DNA from: Allocatelliglobosispora scoriae
Lineage (GTDB): Bacteria > Actinomycetota > Actinomycetes > Mycobacteriales > Micromonosporaceae
Direction of reading: 5' to 3'
Length of the DNA: 64,000 bases
Assembly: GCF_014204945.1 (NCBI RefSeq)
Contig: NZ_JACHMN010000003.1
Coordinates: 1,860,001-1,924,000, forward strand
Part shown: in pieces, positions 45,637 through 54,124 of the stretch
How the letters are laid out: each line of letters opens with the position of its first letter
Numbering within the stretch: the stretch's first letter is position 1
Made by a program: the position numbers and the translations under genes
The notes under the pieces: generated by a model
Databases searched by the model: none
Told to the model about the DNA's origin: nothing
The model's input: the letters and a program-made list of their open reading frames with translations, nothing else

Positions 45637-47214
45637 ATGAAACGAGCAGTCGCACTGCGACTCCTGGCAGCCGGGGCCGCAGCGGCCACCGCCGCGGCGA
45701 TCGGCATGGCCCTGCCGATGACCCAGGCCTCGGCCGCCGTCGGCGCGGCCACCGGCTTCGCGTCCGTCAACGGCGGAACCACCGGCGGCGCGGGCGGCGC
45801 GACGGTCCGGGCCACCACCGGCACCGCCATCCACACCGCCCTGTGCACCCGGGCCAGCAGCAGCACCCCGATCATCATCGAGGTCGTGGGGACCATCAAC
45901 CACGGCAACACCGCCAAGGTGTCGGGCAACAGCTGCAACACCGCCGCCGGTGTGATCGAGCTCAAGGAGATCAGCAACGTCACGATCATCGGGGTCGGCG
46001 GCGGAGCGGTCTTCGACCAGCTCGGCATCCACATCCGCGACTCCAGCAACATCATCATCCAGAACGTGACGGTCCGGAACGTCAAGAAGTCCGGCTCGCC
46101 CACCTCCAACGGCGGCGACGCGATCGGCATGGAGAGCACCGTCCGCAACATCTGGGTCGACCACGTCACCCTGGAGGCCTCGGGCGGCGAGTCGGAGGGA
46201 TTCGACGGCCTCTTCGACATGAAGGACAACGTCCAGTACGTCACGCTCTCCTACGCCATCCTGCGCAACTCCGGCCGCGGCGGCCTGATCGGGTCGAGCG
46301 AGAGCGACCGGTCCAACGGCTTCATCACGTTCCACCACAACTACTACAGCAACATCGACTCGCGTACGCCGCTGCTGCGCGGCGGTGTGGCGCACATCTA
46401 CAACAACTACTACGAGAACCTGCACGAGTCCGGCATCAACTCCCGGGCCGGTGCCAAGGCCAAGGTGGACAGCAACTACTTCAAGGACTCCAAGGACATC
46501 CTCGGCACCTTCTACACCAGCGAGGCCGGCACCTGGCAGACCAGCGGCAACATCCTGGACAACGTGACCTGGTCCGCGGTCGGCAGCGAGAACAACCCGG
46601 CCGGTCCGAGCATGCCGTCCACCACCACGGTCAGCATCCCCTACTCCTACAGCCTCGACGGTGCGAGCTGCGTGCCGGCCATCGTCCGCCAGACCGCGGG
46701 CGCCAACACCGGCCTGCAGACGTCGAACGGCAGCTGCACGCCGCAGTCGCCGCCGGCCAGCCCGTCGCGGACCGCCAGCCCGTCGGCGTCGCCCAGCCCG
46801 TCGCGGTCGACCACCCCGTCGCCGTCGCCCTCGACCAGCCAGCCCACCGGCACCAACCTCAGCATCGGCGCCGGTGCCGACGGCTCCAGCAAGGGCGGCG
46901 GGACGAGCTACGGCAACGTCCTCGACGGCAGCATGACGACCTTCTGGTCGCCGTCCGGCACGACCGGTGAGATCTCGATCAAGTGGAGCTCCGCCAAGTC
47001 GATCTCGCGGATCAACATCCGCGAGGCCTCCGGCGCCACCGGCCTCATCGGGGCCTGGCAGGTCGTCAACGCCGACACCGGCGCGGTGCTGAAGTCCGGC
47101 AGCGGGGCGGGCGTCATCACCTTCTCGGCCACGTCGCTGAAGAAGATCACATTCAAGATCACAAGCGCGTCGGGTACGCCGAAGGTCGCCGAGTACGAGA
47201 CCTACGCGCTCTAG
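45637..47214 (+). CDS. secreted pectate lyase (PL1) with C-terminal carbohydrate-binding domain
   Basis: A 525-residue exported lyase. The signal peptide is about 1-35. The beta-helix catalytic domain (about 40-375) contains VTIIGVGGGAVFDQLGIHIR, STVRNIWVDHVTLEA, FDGLFDMKDNVQYVTLSYAI and the motif DSRTPLLRGGVAHIYNNYY, a variant of the RxPxxR region. A Ser/Pro linker (about 380-405) leads to a beta-sandwich domain (about 408-525) resembling F5/8-type or CBM35-like modules. The start at 45637 has GAAGGTGAG. It ends at a 17-bp hairpin. It is independent of the first lyase in domain plan but shares its operator. Confidence 0.92.
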   Translation: MKRAVALRLLAAGAAAATAAAIGMALPMTQASAAVGAATGFASVNGGTTGGAGGATVRATTGTAIHTALCTRASSSTPIIIEVVGTINHGNTAKVSGNSCNTAAGVIELKEISNVTIIGVGGGAVFDQLGIHIRDSSNIIIQNVTVRNVKKSGSPTSNGGDAIGMESTVRNIWVDHVTLEASGGESEGFDGLFDMKDNVQYVTLSYAILRNSGRGGLIGSSESDRSNGFITFHHNYYSNIDSRTPLLRGGVAHIYNNYYENLHESGINSRAGAKAKVDSNYFKDSKDILGTFYTSEAGTWQTSGNILDNVTWSAVGSENNPAGPSMPSTTTVSIPYSYSLDGASCVPAIVRQTAGANTGLQTSNGSCTPQSPPASPSRTASPSASPSPSRSTTPSPSPSTSQPTGTNLSIGAGADGSSKGGGTSYGNVLDGSMTTFWSPSGTTGEISIKWSSAKSISRINIREASGATGLIGAWQVVNADTGAVLKSGSGAGVITFSATSLKKITFKITSASGTPKVAEYETYAL

Positions 47215-47224
47215 CCGCCGCGAA

Positions 47225-47262
47225 CACGGGCGGGAGCCGTCAACCGACGGCTCCCGCCCGTG
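47225..47262 (+). terminator. hairpin terminator after pectate lyase
   Basis: Perfect 17-bp arms (47225-47241, 47246-47262) with the loop AACC, 11 bp past the stop. Confidence 0.8.
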
Positions 47263-47317
47263 GCGGACCCGGATCGGGGTGTGCGGTTGCGGGTGGCAGC
47301 CGATAACCTTGCCGACC

Positions 47318-48538
47318 ATGGTCTCGTACAGGTCCGCCCGGTGGGGGAAGCTGATCGCGCTGCTGCTCAGCGCAGCTCTCGCCACCCCCGTGGCATTGGT
47401 GGGCGTCCCTGCGGCCGCGATGGATCCGGCCCGGGTGGCGCCGATTCCGTGCCCGAAGGCCGTCGCGCCGAAGGTGTCCCGCCCGCCCCGCCCCTCACCG
47501 CCCGCCACGGATCCGCAGCAGGCCGCCGTGGGCGGCGAAGGGCTGGCGACGACGGGCCTCGTCGTCCCGCCCGGCGTACCAGGCCCGCCCGCCAACACCG
47601 CGATCTCCTGGATCGTCGCCGACCTCGACACCGGCGCGGTGCTGGGAGCCTGCGGCGCGCACGAGTACGGCACCCCGGCGAGCGTGCAGAAGCTGCTCCT
47701 GGCGGCCACGTTCCTGAGCAGGCTGGATCCGAAGCAGGTCGTCACCATCACCCACGCCGACGTCGACATCCCCTTGGACAGCTCGGCGGTCGGCCTGATC
47801 GAGGGCGGCCACTACTCGATCGAGACGCTGTGGCTGGGTCTGCTGCTGCAGTCGGGCAACGACGCCGCCAACACGCTGGCCCGGCTGGGCGGCGGCACCG
47901 CGCTCGGCGGCGTCGAGGCGATGAACGCCGAAGCGGCCCGGCTCGGTGCGCTGCAGACGCACGCGGTGAGCCCGTCCGGCTACGACGGCCGCGGCCAGTT
48001 CACCAGCGCGTACGACCTGGCGCTGATCGCCCGGGCGTGCTTCGCCGACGAGACCTTCGTGCGCTACGCGCTGACGCGGACCACGAACATGCCGGCCCAG
48101 CCCCCGAAGCACCCCAAGGGCTACCAGATCCAGAACGAGAACAAGCTCATCTACGGGTACGCCGGCGCGCTCGGCGGCAAGACCGGCTTCACGTCGCTGG
48201 CCCGCCACACCTATGTCGGCGCGGCGGAGCGCAACGGCCGCCGACTCGTCGTGACGCTGCTCGGTGCCGAACCTCGACCGCAGCGCGGCTGGCAGCAGGG
48301 TGCCGCGCTGCTGGACTGGGGCTTCAGCCTGCCCGCCGATGCTTCCGTGGGCGAGCTCGTCCAGCCGGGCAACCTGTCGTCGACCCAGGCGCCGGGGTCA
48401 CCGCAGCCCGCGGCTGCCGCTGCGGCATCCGGCGGCGGGTGGACGTGGGTGTTCGCCCTCGTCGCGGGACTGGCGGTGGCGGGATTCACCGTCGCGGCCG
48501 GGCTGATCCTGCGCGGCCGCCGACCCCGGCGAGGCTAG
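47318..48538 (+). CDS. D-alanyl-D-alanine carboxypeptidase (S11)
   Basis: A 406-residue low-molecular-weight penicillin-binding protein that trims pentapeptide side chains. The signal/anchor is at the N-terminus. The active-site SxxK is ASVQK (Ser122-Lys125), the SxN is LQSGNDAAN (179-181) and the KTG is LGGKTGFTS. A C-terminal Ala-rich linker and a transmembrane helix (about 378-402, WVFALVAGLAVAGFTVAAGLIL) anchor it to the membrane, with an Arg-rich tail inside. No strong ribosome site precedes the ATG at 47318. Confidence 0.92.
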   Translation: MVSYRSARWGKLIALLLSAALATPVALVGVPAAAMDPARVAPIPCPKAVAPKVSRPPRPSPPATDPQQAAVGGEGLATTGLVVPPGVPGPPANTAISWIVADLDTGAVLGACGAHEYGTPASVQKLLLAATFLSRLDPKQVVTITHADVDIPLDSSAVGLIEGGHYSIETLWLGLLLQSGNDAANTLARLGGGTALGGVEAMNAEAARLGALQTHAVSPSGYDGRGQFTSAYDLALIARACFADETFVRYALTRTTNMPAQPPKHPKGYQIQNENKLIYGYAGALGGKTGFTSLARHTYVGAAERNGRRLVVTLLGAEPRPQRGWQQGAALLDWGFSLPADASVGELVQPGNLSSTQAPGSPQPAAAAAASGGGWTWVFALVAGLAVAGFTVAAGLILRGRRPRRG

Positions 48539-48540
48539 TC

Positions 48541-48650
48541 CGGTGCGGCTGGCTCGGCGAGGCTGGCCCGGTGCGGTTGGCTTGGCGAGGCTGGCATGGC
48601 GAGGCTGGCTTGGCGAGGTTGGACCGGTGCGGCTGGCTCGGCACGGCGAC
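48541..48650. repeat. four tandem 28-bp repeats
   Basis: Units at 48541, 48569, 48597 and 48625 share a CGGTGCGGCTGGCTCGGCGA-like sequence and are themselves made of two 14-bp half-units (TGGCGAGGCTGGCT). They fill the gap after the carboxypeptidase stop. No spacer, so not a CRISPR. The remaining 48651-48727 shows nothing recognisable. Confidence 0.7.
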
Positions 48651-48727
48651 GAAGGGCCGAACCGGCCGGACGCCGCTGCCAGGCGGTAACCGGACTGCCT
48701 GTCGGGCCCGTATGCCATGCTGGTGCC

Positions 48728-49153
48728 ATGGAACGTGCCGACCTGGTCCACCTGCGCCGGGCCCGGGACCGGATGGATCGCGACTACGCCCGCCCGCTCG
48801 ACGTGGCAGCCCTCGCCCGGGAGGCGCTCATGTCGCCCGGCCACTTCTCCCGCAGCTTCCGGACGGCGTTCGGCGAGACTCCGTACTCGTACCTGATGAC
48901 CCGCCGCATCGAGCGGGCGAAGGCCCTGCTGCGCCGGGGCGACATGTCCGTCACCGACGTCTGCATGGCCGTCGGCTGCTCCTCGCTCGGCTCGTTCAGC
49001 TCGCGCTTCACCGAGCTGGTGGGGGAGACGCCGAGCGCCTACCGGGCTCGCGGCCACTCCGAGCTCTCCTCGCTGCCGGCCTGCATCGCGAAGATCGTCA
49101 CGCGGCCGGTCCGGAGCAGAGAAGGTCGCCCGGTCGGCCCTGCCGTAGCGTGA
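48728..49153 (+). CDS. AraC-family transcriptional regulator (short form)
   Basis: A 141-residue regulator consisting almost only of the AraC DNA-binding domain: the first helix-turn-helix in DVAALAREALMSPGHFSRSF, the second in SVTDVCMAVGCSSLGSFSSR, and the family signature ending FTELVGETPSAYR. No effector-binding domain is present. It lies 5 bp upstream of a VOC-family protein, a common pairing in which the AraC protein controls the glyoxalase-like gene. Confidence 0.92.
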   Translation: MERADLVHLRRARDRMDRDYARPLDVAALAREALMSPGHFSRSFRTAFGETPYSYLMTRRIERAKALLRRGDMSVTDVCMAVGCSSLGSFSSRFTELVGETPSAYRARGHSELSSLPACIAKIVTRPVRSREGRPVGPAVA

Positions 49154-49158
49154 CCTGC

Positions 49159-49572
49159 ATGGATATCAGACTCTCGCATACCTTCCTGGCGGTGGACGAT
49201 CCCGACAAGTCCGTCGAGTTCTACCGCGACGTTCTCGGCCTGGAGGTCCGCAACGACGTCGGCTACGAGAAGATGCGCTGGATCACCATCGGCTCGCCGT
49301 CCCAGCCGGAGGTCGACATCGTGCTCGAACCCCCGGCTGCGAACCCGAACATGTCGCCGCAGGACAAGGATGCCGTGGCCGACCTGATGGCGAAGGGCCT
49401 CTACGGCACCGTCGTGTTCTGGACGGACAACTGCGACGAGACCTTCGAGCGCGTCCTGGCCGCCGGTGCCGATGTCATCCAGGAGCCGATGGACCAGCCC
49501 TACGGCGTACGCGACTGCGCCTTCCGGGACCCGGCCGGCAACCAGGTCCGGTTCACGGAGGCGAAGCGCTGA
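49159..49572 (+). CDS. VOC-family (glyoxalase/dioxygenase-like) protein
   Basis: A 137-residue vicinal-oxygen-chelate fold protein. The two beta-alpha-beta-beta-beta units start at HTFLAVDDPDKSVEFYRDVLG and TVVFWTDNCDETFERVLAAG and end with CAFRDPAGNQVRFTE. Metal-ligand positions (His8 and the Glu of FTE) are present. The substrate is unknown; relatives act in glyoxal detoxification or antibiotic binding. It forms an operon with the AraC regulator. Confidence 0.9.
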   Translation: MDIRLSHTFLAVDDPDKSVEFYRDVLGLEVRNDVGYEKMRWITIGSPSQPEVDIVLEPPAANPNMSPQDKDAVADLMAKGLYGTVVFWTDNCDETFERVLAAGADVIQEPMDQPYGVRDCAFRDPAGNQVRFTEAKR

Positions 49573-49600
49573 CCCACGCGGGCCGGTCGGGCCGGACGCG

Positions 49601-50224
49601 TCAGAGCTGCATCACCACATAGGCGTAGCCGGCGTGGTAGAGCGCGCGCACGTCCGGCTCGACCGTCACCGCGATTTCGTGCGGGCGGCTCTCCGGCCCG
49701 GGCAGGCTGAGCAGCATCGCCCCGCCCGCGGCGGCCATCCGGGTCGCACCGCAGTCGATCTCCTCCTCGATCCGGTTCGCTCCGGCTGCGAGCTGGAAGT
49801 GGATCGAACCGGCTCCGACGCAGGTGATCAGCAGCTGGTAGGTCGTGGCCCGGCCGGCGTCGTCGGTGTTGCGGATGTCGGCGTCGAGCGGGCCGGACGA
49901 CGAGTTCACGACTCTCTCCCGCTCCTCGTCGTCGAGGGGCAGTGCTGCTCGGGCGATCTCGGCGAGTGCGGTGAGGTTGACGGCCTCGCCGCTGGGTGGG
50001 GCACCGGGCGTTTCGCCGTCGTCGCCGAGGCCGCCGATGCCGAGGGAGGCGGCACCGAGCACGAGGGCGGCGCAGCCCGCCACGGTGAGCGCGGCGGTGG
50101 TGCGGCGGCGGCGTACGGTCCGATGGGCGGCGGCGGTGCCCGGCGGGCGTACCAGGCTGAGTTCGGCGGCGCGGACATCGGCGAAGGCGCTCCGGGTGTC
50201 GTCCTCCGACAGCAGATCAGGCAT
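49601..50224 (-). CDS. membrane protein, probable anti-sigma factor
   Basis: A 207-residue single-pass protein: cytoplasmic part 1-42 (DDTRSAFADVRAAELSLVRPPG), a transmembrane helix about 43-66, and an extracytoplasmic domain to the C-terminus. Its start overlaps the ECF sigma factor stop by 8 bp, so it is translationally coupled and likely the membrane anti-sigma partner. No zinc motif is visible. Another such sigma/membrane-partner pair is at 5287-7177. Confidence 0.8.
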   Translation of the reverse strand: MPDLLSEDDTRSAFADVRAAELSLVRPPGTAAAHRTVRRRRTTAALTVAGCAALVLGAASLGIGGLGDDGETPGAPPSGEAVNLTALAEIARAALPLDDEERERVVNSSSGPLDADIRNTDDAGRATTYQLLITCVGAGSIHFQLAAGANRIEEEIDCGATRMAAAGGAMLLSLPGPESRPHEIAVTVEPDVRALYHAGYAYVVMQL

Positions 50225-50696
50225 GGTGGACCTCCGATTCGAAGTGGGCGGCGAGTGCGGTGCGCCCGCGGTGCAGCCAGGATTTGACGGTGTTCGAGGA
50301 GACGCTCTCCCGCTCGGCGATCTCCGCGACGGACATGTCCCCGAGGTAGTGCATGACCATCGCCCGGCGCTGCGCGGGCGGCAGCGTGGCCAGGGCCGCG
50401 ACCAGGGCGACCCGGTCCGGCCCGGGCCCGGCGACGCTCGGCTCGTCGCGCTGCCGGCGCAGGAAATTCAGCGCGGTACGCCGTCGGCGCCAGCCGCTGG
50501 TCGCGAGGTTCCAGGCGACGCGGCGCACCCAGGCGACTGGATCGTCGTATGTGGACACCTGTCGCCAGCGCTGCAGTGCCCGGCAGAAGGCCTCCTGCAC
50601 GACGTCCTGCGCCTCCTGCCGGTCGCCGAAGTAGACATACAGCTGGACGGTGAGGTCGCCGTAGTGCGCCGCGTAGAGCTCGTCGAAGTCGGTCAC
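50217..50696 (-). CDS. ECF (SigE-family) RNA polymerase sigma factor
   Basis: A 159-residue sigma factor. Region 2 is ELYAAHYGDLTVQLYVYFGD plus AQDVVQEAFCRALQRWRQV; region 4 is LPPAQRRAMVMHYLGDMSVA and SVSSNTVKSWLHRGRTALA. The start is GTG at 50696. Coupled to the downstream membrane protein by an 8-bp overlap. Its upstream side (50697-51028) carries a long inverted repeat and no gene. Confidence 0.93.
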   Translation of the reverse strand: MTDFDELYAAHYGDLTVQLYVYFGDRQEAQDVVQEAFCRALQRWRQVSTYDDPVAWVRRVAWNLATSGWRRRRTALNFLRRQRDEPSVAGPGPDRVALVAALATLPPAQRRAMVMHYLGDMSVAEIAERESVSSNTVKSWLHRGRTALAAHFESEVHHA

Positions 50697-50840
50697 TGGC
50701 GTTGTCGCTCCCGGGGAAGTTCGGATGGTCCGGCGACTACACGTATGACCACCCCTCAGGGTTGCGGGTGCCGGTTCGGCACCCGGGGTCGTTACGCACT
50801 GTTGCCGCCGGGGCAGGGGTGGTCGTTGGTGTGTGTGGGA

Positions 50841-50918
50841 CTTTGCTCTGCTTACACCGGCGCATCACCGGGAATGTCCGGATCTAGTGGCCGATGCGTG
50901 GGTGTAAGCAGAGCAAAG
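50841..50918. repeat. inverted repeat, 26-bp arms
   Basis: Arms 50841-50866 and 50893-50918 match at 24 of 26 positions around a 26-nt loop. The repeat sits between the divergent sigma factor and ABC transporter genes, not after a stop codon, so it is not a simple terminator. Confidence 0.75.
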
Positions 50919-50978
50919 CGCTGCGCGTGGTGGTGGGTGTCCGAGGGCTGAATGTCACCCTGTGTGGCCGCGACACCG

Positions 50979-51006
50979 TGTCAGTCGCGTGTCAGGGCGC
51001 TGTCAG
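50979..51006 (+). promoter_or_regulatory. three TGTCAG direct repeats at 11-bp spacing
   Basis: TGTCAG occurs at 50979, 50990 and 51001, exactly 11 bp apart, ending 23 bp before the ABC transporter ATG. Direct heptamer-like repeats at 11 bp are the layout bound by SARP and PhoP-type OmpR winged-helix activators. Confidence 0.6.
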
Positions 51007-51028
51007 GCCGCCCCGGCACGCTGTAGGC

Positions 51029-52009
51029 ATGACAGCTGAACCGATGATCGAGGCCGAGGGTCTCGTCAAGCACTTCGGTGCGACGAAGGCGCTGCAAGGT
51101 GTCGATCTCGTCGTGCCGCGAGGAACTGTGCTCGGTGTCCTCGGCCCCAACGGCGCGGGCAAGACCACGGCCGTACGCATCCTCTCCACCCTGCTGGCCC
51201 CCGACGCCGGGACCGCCCGCATCGGCGGCTTCGACGTCGTCCGCGACGCCGAGCGCGTCCGGCAGTCCATCGGCCTCACCGGCCAATACGCCTCGGTCGA
51301 CGAGGACCTGACCGGCCGGCAGAACCTGGAGCTCTTCGGCACGCTGCTGGAGCTCGGCCGGACCGGATCCCGCCGCCGCGCCGTCGAGCTGCTGGAGTGG
51401 TTCGACCTCTCGGATGCGGCCGACCGGCCGGCCAAGACCTACTCCGGTGGCATGCGCCGCCGCCTGGACCTCGCCGCGAGCCTCGTCGGGTCCCCGGACG
51501 TGATCTTCCTCGACGAGCCGACCACCGGCCTCGACCCCGCCAAGCGCGAGGACATGTGGGACGTGGTCCGCTCCCTCGTCGGGAACGGCTCGACCGTGCT
51601 GCTGACCACGCAGTACCTGGAGGAGGCGGACGCGCTCGCCGACGCGATCACCGTCATCGACCACGGCCGGGTCATCGCCCACGACACCCCCGAAGGGCTC
51701 AAGCGGGTCGTCGGCGGCCAGACCCTCGAGGTCCGCCCGGCCGACCCGGCCAACCTGGCCCGGACCGCGCAGATCCTCTCCGAGGTCTCCTCCGGCGCGC
51801 AGGCCGACGAGATCCGCAAGGGCGTCCTCGCGGTGCCGGTCGGCAACGACGCGGCCCTCACCGAGAGCGTCGCCCGGTTCGCCGCCGCCCGGATCTCGGT
51901 CACCGAGCTCTCCCTGCACCTGCCCAGTCTCGACGAGGTGTTCTTCTCCCTCACCGGCCGGACCGCGTCCGCCGACGACACCACCAAGATCAAGGAGGTG
52001 GCTGTATGA
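51029..52009 (+). CDS. ABC transporter ATP-binding protein (DrrA-like)
   Basis: A 326-residue ATPase of the daunorubicin-resistance type. Walker A GPNGAGKTTAVRIL, signature KTYSGGMRRRLDLAAS, Walker B VIFLDEPTTGLD and the H-loop-equivalent TTQYLEEAD (Gln, as in DrrA) are present. The C-terminal extension about 230-326 is typical of DrrA. The permease start overlaps its stop (ATGA). It probably exports a hydrophobic drug or lipid. Three TGTCAG direct repeats lie upstream. Confidence 0.93.
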   Translation: MTAEPMIEAEGLVKHFGATKALQGVDLVVPRGTVLGVLGPNGAGKTTAVRILSTLLAPDAGTARIGGFDVVRDAERVRQSIGLTGQYASVDEDLTGRQNLELFGTLLELGRTGSRRRAVELLEWFDLSDAADRPAKTYSGGMRRRLDLAASLVGSPDVIFLDEPTTGLDPAKREDMWDVVRSLVGNGSTVLLTTQYLEEADALADAITVIDHGRVIAHDTPEGLKRVVGGQTLEVRPADPANLARTAQILSEVSSGAQADEIRKGVLAVPVGNDAALTESVARFAAARISVTELSLHLPSLDEVFFSLTGRTASADDTTKIKEVAV

Positions 52010-52833
52010 CGACCCTGCTCGAAGCCCGCCGCACCACCAACCCGGCCCAGTCCGCGGTGACCCCGAACCGGCGGCCGTTCCGGCTGGTCCGGCACTCGCT
52101 CGCCCTCATGAAGCGCAGCCTCATCAAGACCTGGCGGACGCCCGAGGCGCTCATCGACGTCACGCTCCAGCCGGCGCTGTTCCTCGTCATCTTCGTCTAC
52201 ATCTTCGGCGGCGCCGTCGCCGGATCGACCCACGACTACCTGCAGTTCCTCCTGCCGGGCATCCTGGCGCAGACGATCGCGACGGGCTGCATCGCCATCG
52301 GCGTCAACCTCAACACCGACATCGCCAAGGGCGTCTTCGACCGGTTCCGGTCGCTGCCGATCCCGCGCTCGGCACCGCTGCTCGGCGCGGTCCTCGGCGA
52401 CGTCGTGCGCTACGTCATCGTCACGATCTCCACCCTCGGCATGGGCTATGCGATGGGTTTCCGAATCGAGTCCAACCTGCTCAGCGCGCTCGCGGGCTGC
52501 CTGCTCGTGGTGCTGTTCGCCCTGTGCCTGAGCTGGCTGCCGGTGCTCGTCGGCATGAAGGTGCGCACCGCCGGTGCCGTGCAGGGCATCATGTTCGCCC
52601 TGGTCATGCCGCTGAGCTTCGCGTCCAACGTCTTCGTCGGCACGAGCACCCTGCCCGGCTGGATGCAGTCTTTCGTCAAGGTCAACCCGATGACGCACCT
52701 CGTCGAGTCCGTCCGCGGGCTCTTCCTCGGCACGCCGGTCGGCAACCACGTGTGGTGGACGCTCGCGTGGTGCGCCGGGTTCGTCGTCGTGTTCATGCCG
52801 CTCGCGCTGCGGGCGTACCGGAAGAAGATCTGA
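52006..52833 (+). CDS. ABC-2 type transporter permease (DrrB-like)
   Basis: A 275-residue permease with six transmembrane segments, starting after a cytoplasmic N-terminus (about 1-45). The ABC-2 motif is seen in FDRFRSLPIPRSAPLLGAVL and the last loop in VNPMTHLVESVRGLFLG. It is translationally coupled to the ATPase by an ATGA overlap, and ends at a 10-bp hairpin with a T-run. Confidence 0.92.
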   Translation: MTTLLEARRTTNPAQSAVTPNRRPFRLVRHSLALMKRSLIKTWRTPEALIDVTLQPALFLVIFVYIFGGAVAGSTHDYLQFLLPGILAQTIATGCIAIGVNLNTDIAKGVFDRFRSLPIPRSAPLLGAVLGDVVRYVIVTISTLGMGYAMGFRIESNLLSALAGCLLVVLFALCLSWLPVLVGMKVRTAGAVQGIMFALVMPLSFASNVFVGTSTLPGWMQSFVKVNPMTHLVESVRGLFLGTPVGNHVWWTLAWCAGFVVVFMPLALRAYRKKI

Positions 52834-52845
52834 TTCGGCAGTGAC

Positions 52846-52874
52846 CCCCCGCGAGCGATGCCTCGCGGGGGTTT
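52846..52874. terminator. intrinsic terminator
   Basis: A CCCCCGCGAG stem (52846-52855, 52862-52871), 6-nt loop and TTT, between the convergent permease and flavin monooxygenase genes. Confidence 0.8.
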
Positions 52875-52878
52875 GCTC

Positions 52879-54111
52879 CTACCCGGCGAGGTGCTGCGCG
52901 AGGTGGCCGACCACCTCGCGCGCGTCGTCCTCGATGCCGTGGATGAAGGTGGACTTGCGGCGGCGCAGCAGGGGCAGGCCCAGCGCGTAGAGGCCCGGGC
53001 TGTCGAGCACGCCGCCGTCGTGGTTGAGGTAGCCCTTCGCATCGACCACGGGGACGTCGAGCCAGCGGTAGTCCGGCCGGAACCCGGTGGCCCACACGAT
53101 GGTGCTGATCTCGCCGCCGCGCAGGTCGAGCTGCAGCCGCGCCGACGCGGGCACCCCGGTCGGCGCGAAGCGCTCGGGCGGGCCGACCTCGGCATCGCGG
53201 TCGTGGCGGCGGGCCCACCCGTCGAAGGTGTCCAGCAGGCGTTCCATCTTGAGGTCCGCCAGGGAGAACACGTTGCGCAGGCCGCCGGAGAAGAGCGCGC
53301 GGCCGTCGCGGACCGCGGCCCAGCGCCCCACCAGCTCGACACCGAGCGCCGAGAGCGCGTTGAGGTCGAGCGTCGAGCGCTCCGGGGTGCCGACGAGCTG
53401 CGGCGAGGGCAGCCGCCGGGCCCGGGTGAGATCGTCGATCTCGTCGTGCCGCTGGTCCCACACGCCGGCGGAGTCCATCCACCACAGCACGTCGCGGCCG
53501 CGGTAGGTGCGCGGCAACCGGACGTGCTCCCCGACCGAGAGGATCACCGGCCGTCCCGATCGCTGGATCTCCGCCGCGAGCTGCACACCGGTCGCGGAGG
53601 CCCCCACGACGAGGACGCCGCCGTCGGGCAGCTGCGCGGGGTTGCGGTAGGTGAAGGGCGTGAGCTGCTCGATGGTGGTCGGGACCGCTTCGTGGAGCGC
53701 CGGGACCGTGGGCCGGTTGCAGGCTCCGCTCGCGATGACGAGCGCCCGGCAGCGGAGCTCGCCGTGGTTCGTCGTCACCCGGTACCCGTCGTCGACGCGG
53801 CGCACCGAGGTGACCTCGGTGCCGGTCTGGACGGGCGCGCCGGTGACGGCGGCGAAGTGATCGATGAATCCGATCACTTCGCCCATCGTCATGTAGCCGT
53901 CGGGATCCGGGCCATCGTAGTGATGGCCCGGCAGCCGACTCTGCCCGTTGGGGGTCAGCAGGCGCAGGGAGTCCCAGCGTTCCCGCCGCCAGGAGTTCGC
54001 CACCTCGCCGCGCTCGAGCACGACGTGGTCGATCGAGTGGGCGCGAAGGAAGTGGCTCGCGGCGAGACCCGCGTGTCCGGCGCCGATGACGACCGCGGTG
54101 GCGTACTCGAT
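52879..54111 (-). CDS. NAD(P)-binding flavin monooxygenase, apparent ATC start
   Basis: A 410-residue class B-like flavoprotein. The FAD site AVVIGAGHAGLAAS begins at about residue 7, the NADPH site is VLVVGASATGVQLAAEI, and ATGFRPDYRWLD is the C-terminal ATG motif. After the OsmC stop the sequence reads TGAGGAGGGCAGAGCC then ATCGAGTAC. There is no ATG, GTG or TTG in frame between 54237 and the FAD motif, while the ATC at 54111 is 7 bases past a strong GGAGGG. I therefore infer initiation at ATC, or a miscalled or mutated ATG. It forms an operon with osmC and may oxidise sulfur or nitrogen compounds. Confidence 0.85.
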   Translation of the reverse strand: MEYATAVVIGAGHAGLAASHFLRAHSIDHVVLERGEVANSWRRERWDSLRLLTPNGQSRLPGHHYDGPDPDGYMTMGEVIGFIDHFAAVTGAPVQTGTEVTSVRRVDDGYRVTTNHGELRCRALVIASGACNRPTVPALHEAVPTTIEQLTPFTYRNPAQLPDGGVLVVGASATGVQLAAEIQRSGRPVILSVGEHVRLPRTYRGRDVLWWMDSAGVWDQRHDEIDDLTRARRLPSPQLVGTPERSTLDLNALSALGVELVGRWAAVRDGRALFSGGLRNVFSLADLKMERLLDTFDGWARRHDRDAEVGPPERFAPTGVPASARLQLDLRGGEISTIVWATGFRPDYRWLDVPVVDAKGYLNHDGGVLDSPGLYALGLPLLRRRKSTFIHGIEDDAREVVGHLAQHLAG

Positions 54112-54124
54112 GGCTCTGCCCTCC

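Noticed and set aside
45352-47769. 805-codon leftward open frame antisense to the pectate lyase
   Set aside because: The pectate lyase has a signal peptide, domains, promoter and terminator; the antisense frame has none.
48541-48650. CRISPR array or repeat protein gene
   Set aside because: No spacers; the short frames across it are not supported by a ribosome site or domain.
50702-50887. 61-codon rightward frame in the sigma/ABC divergent region
   Set aside because: It runs through one arm of the inverted repeat and lacks a plausible ribosome site and family.
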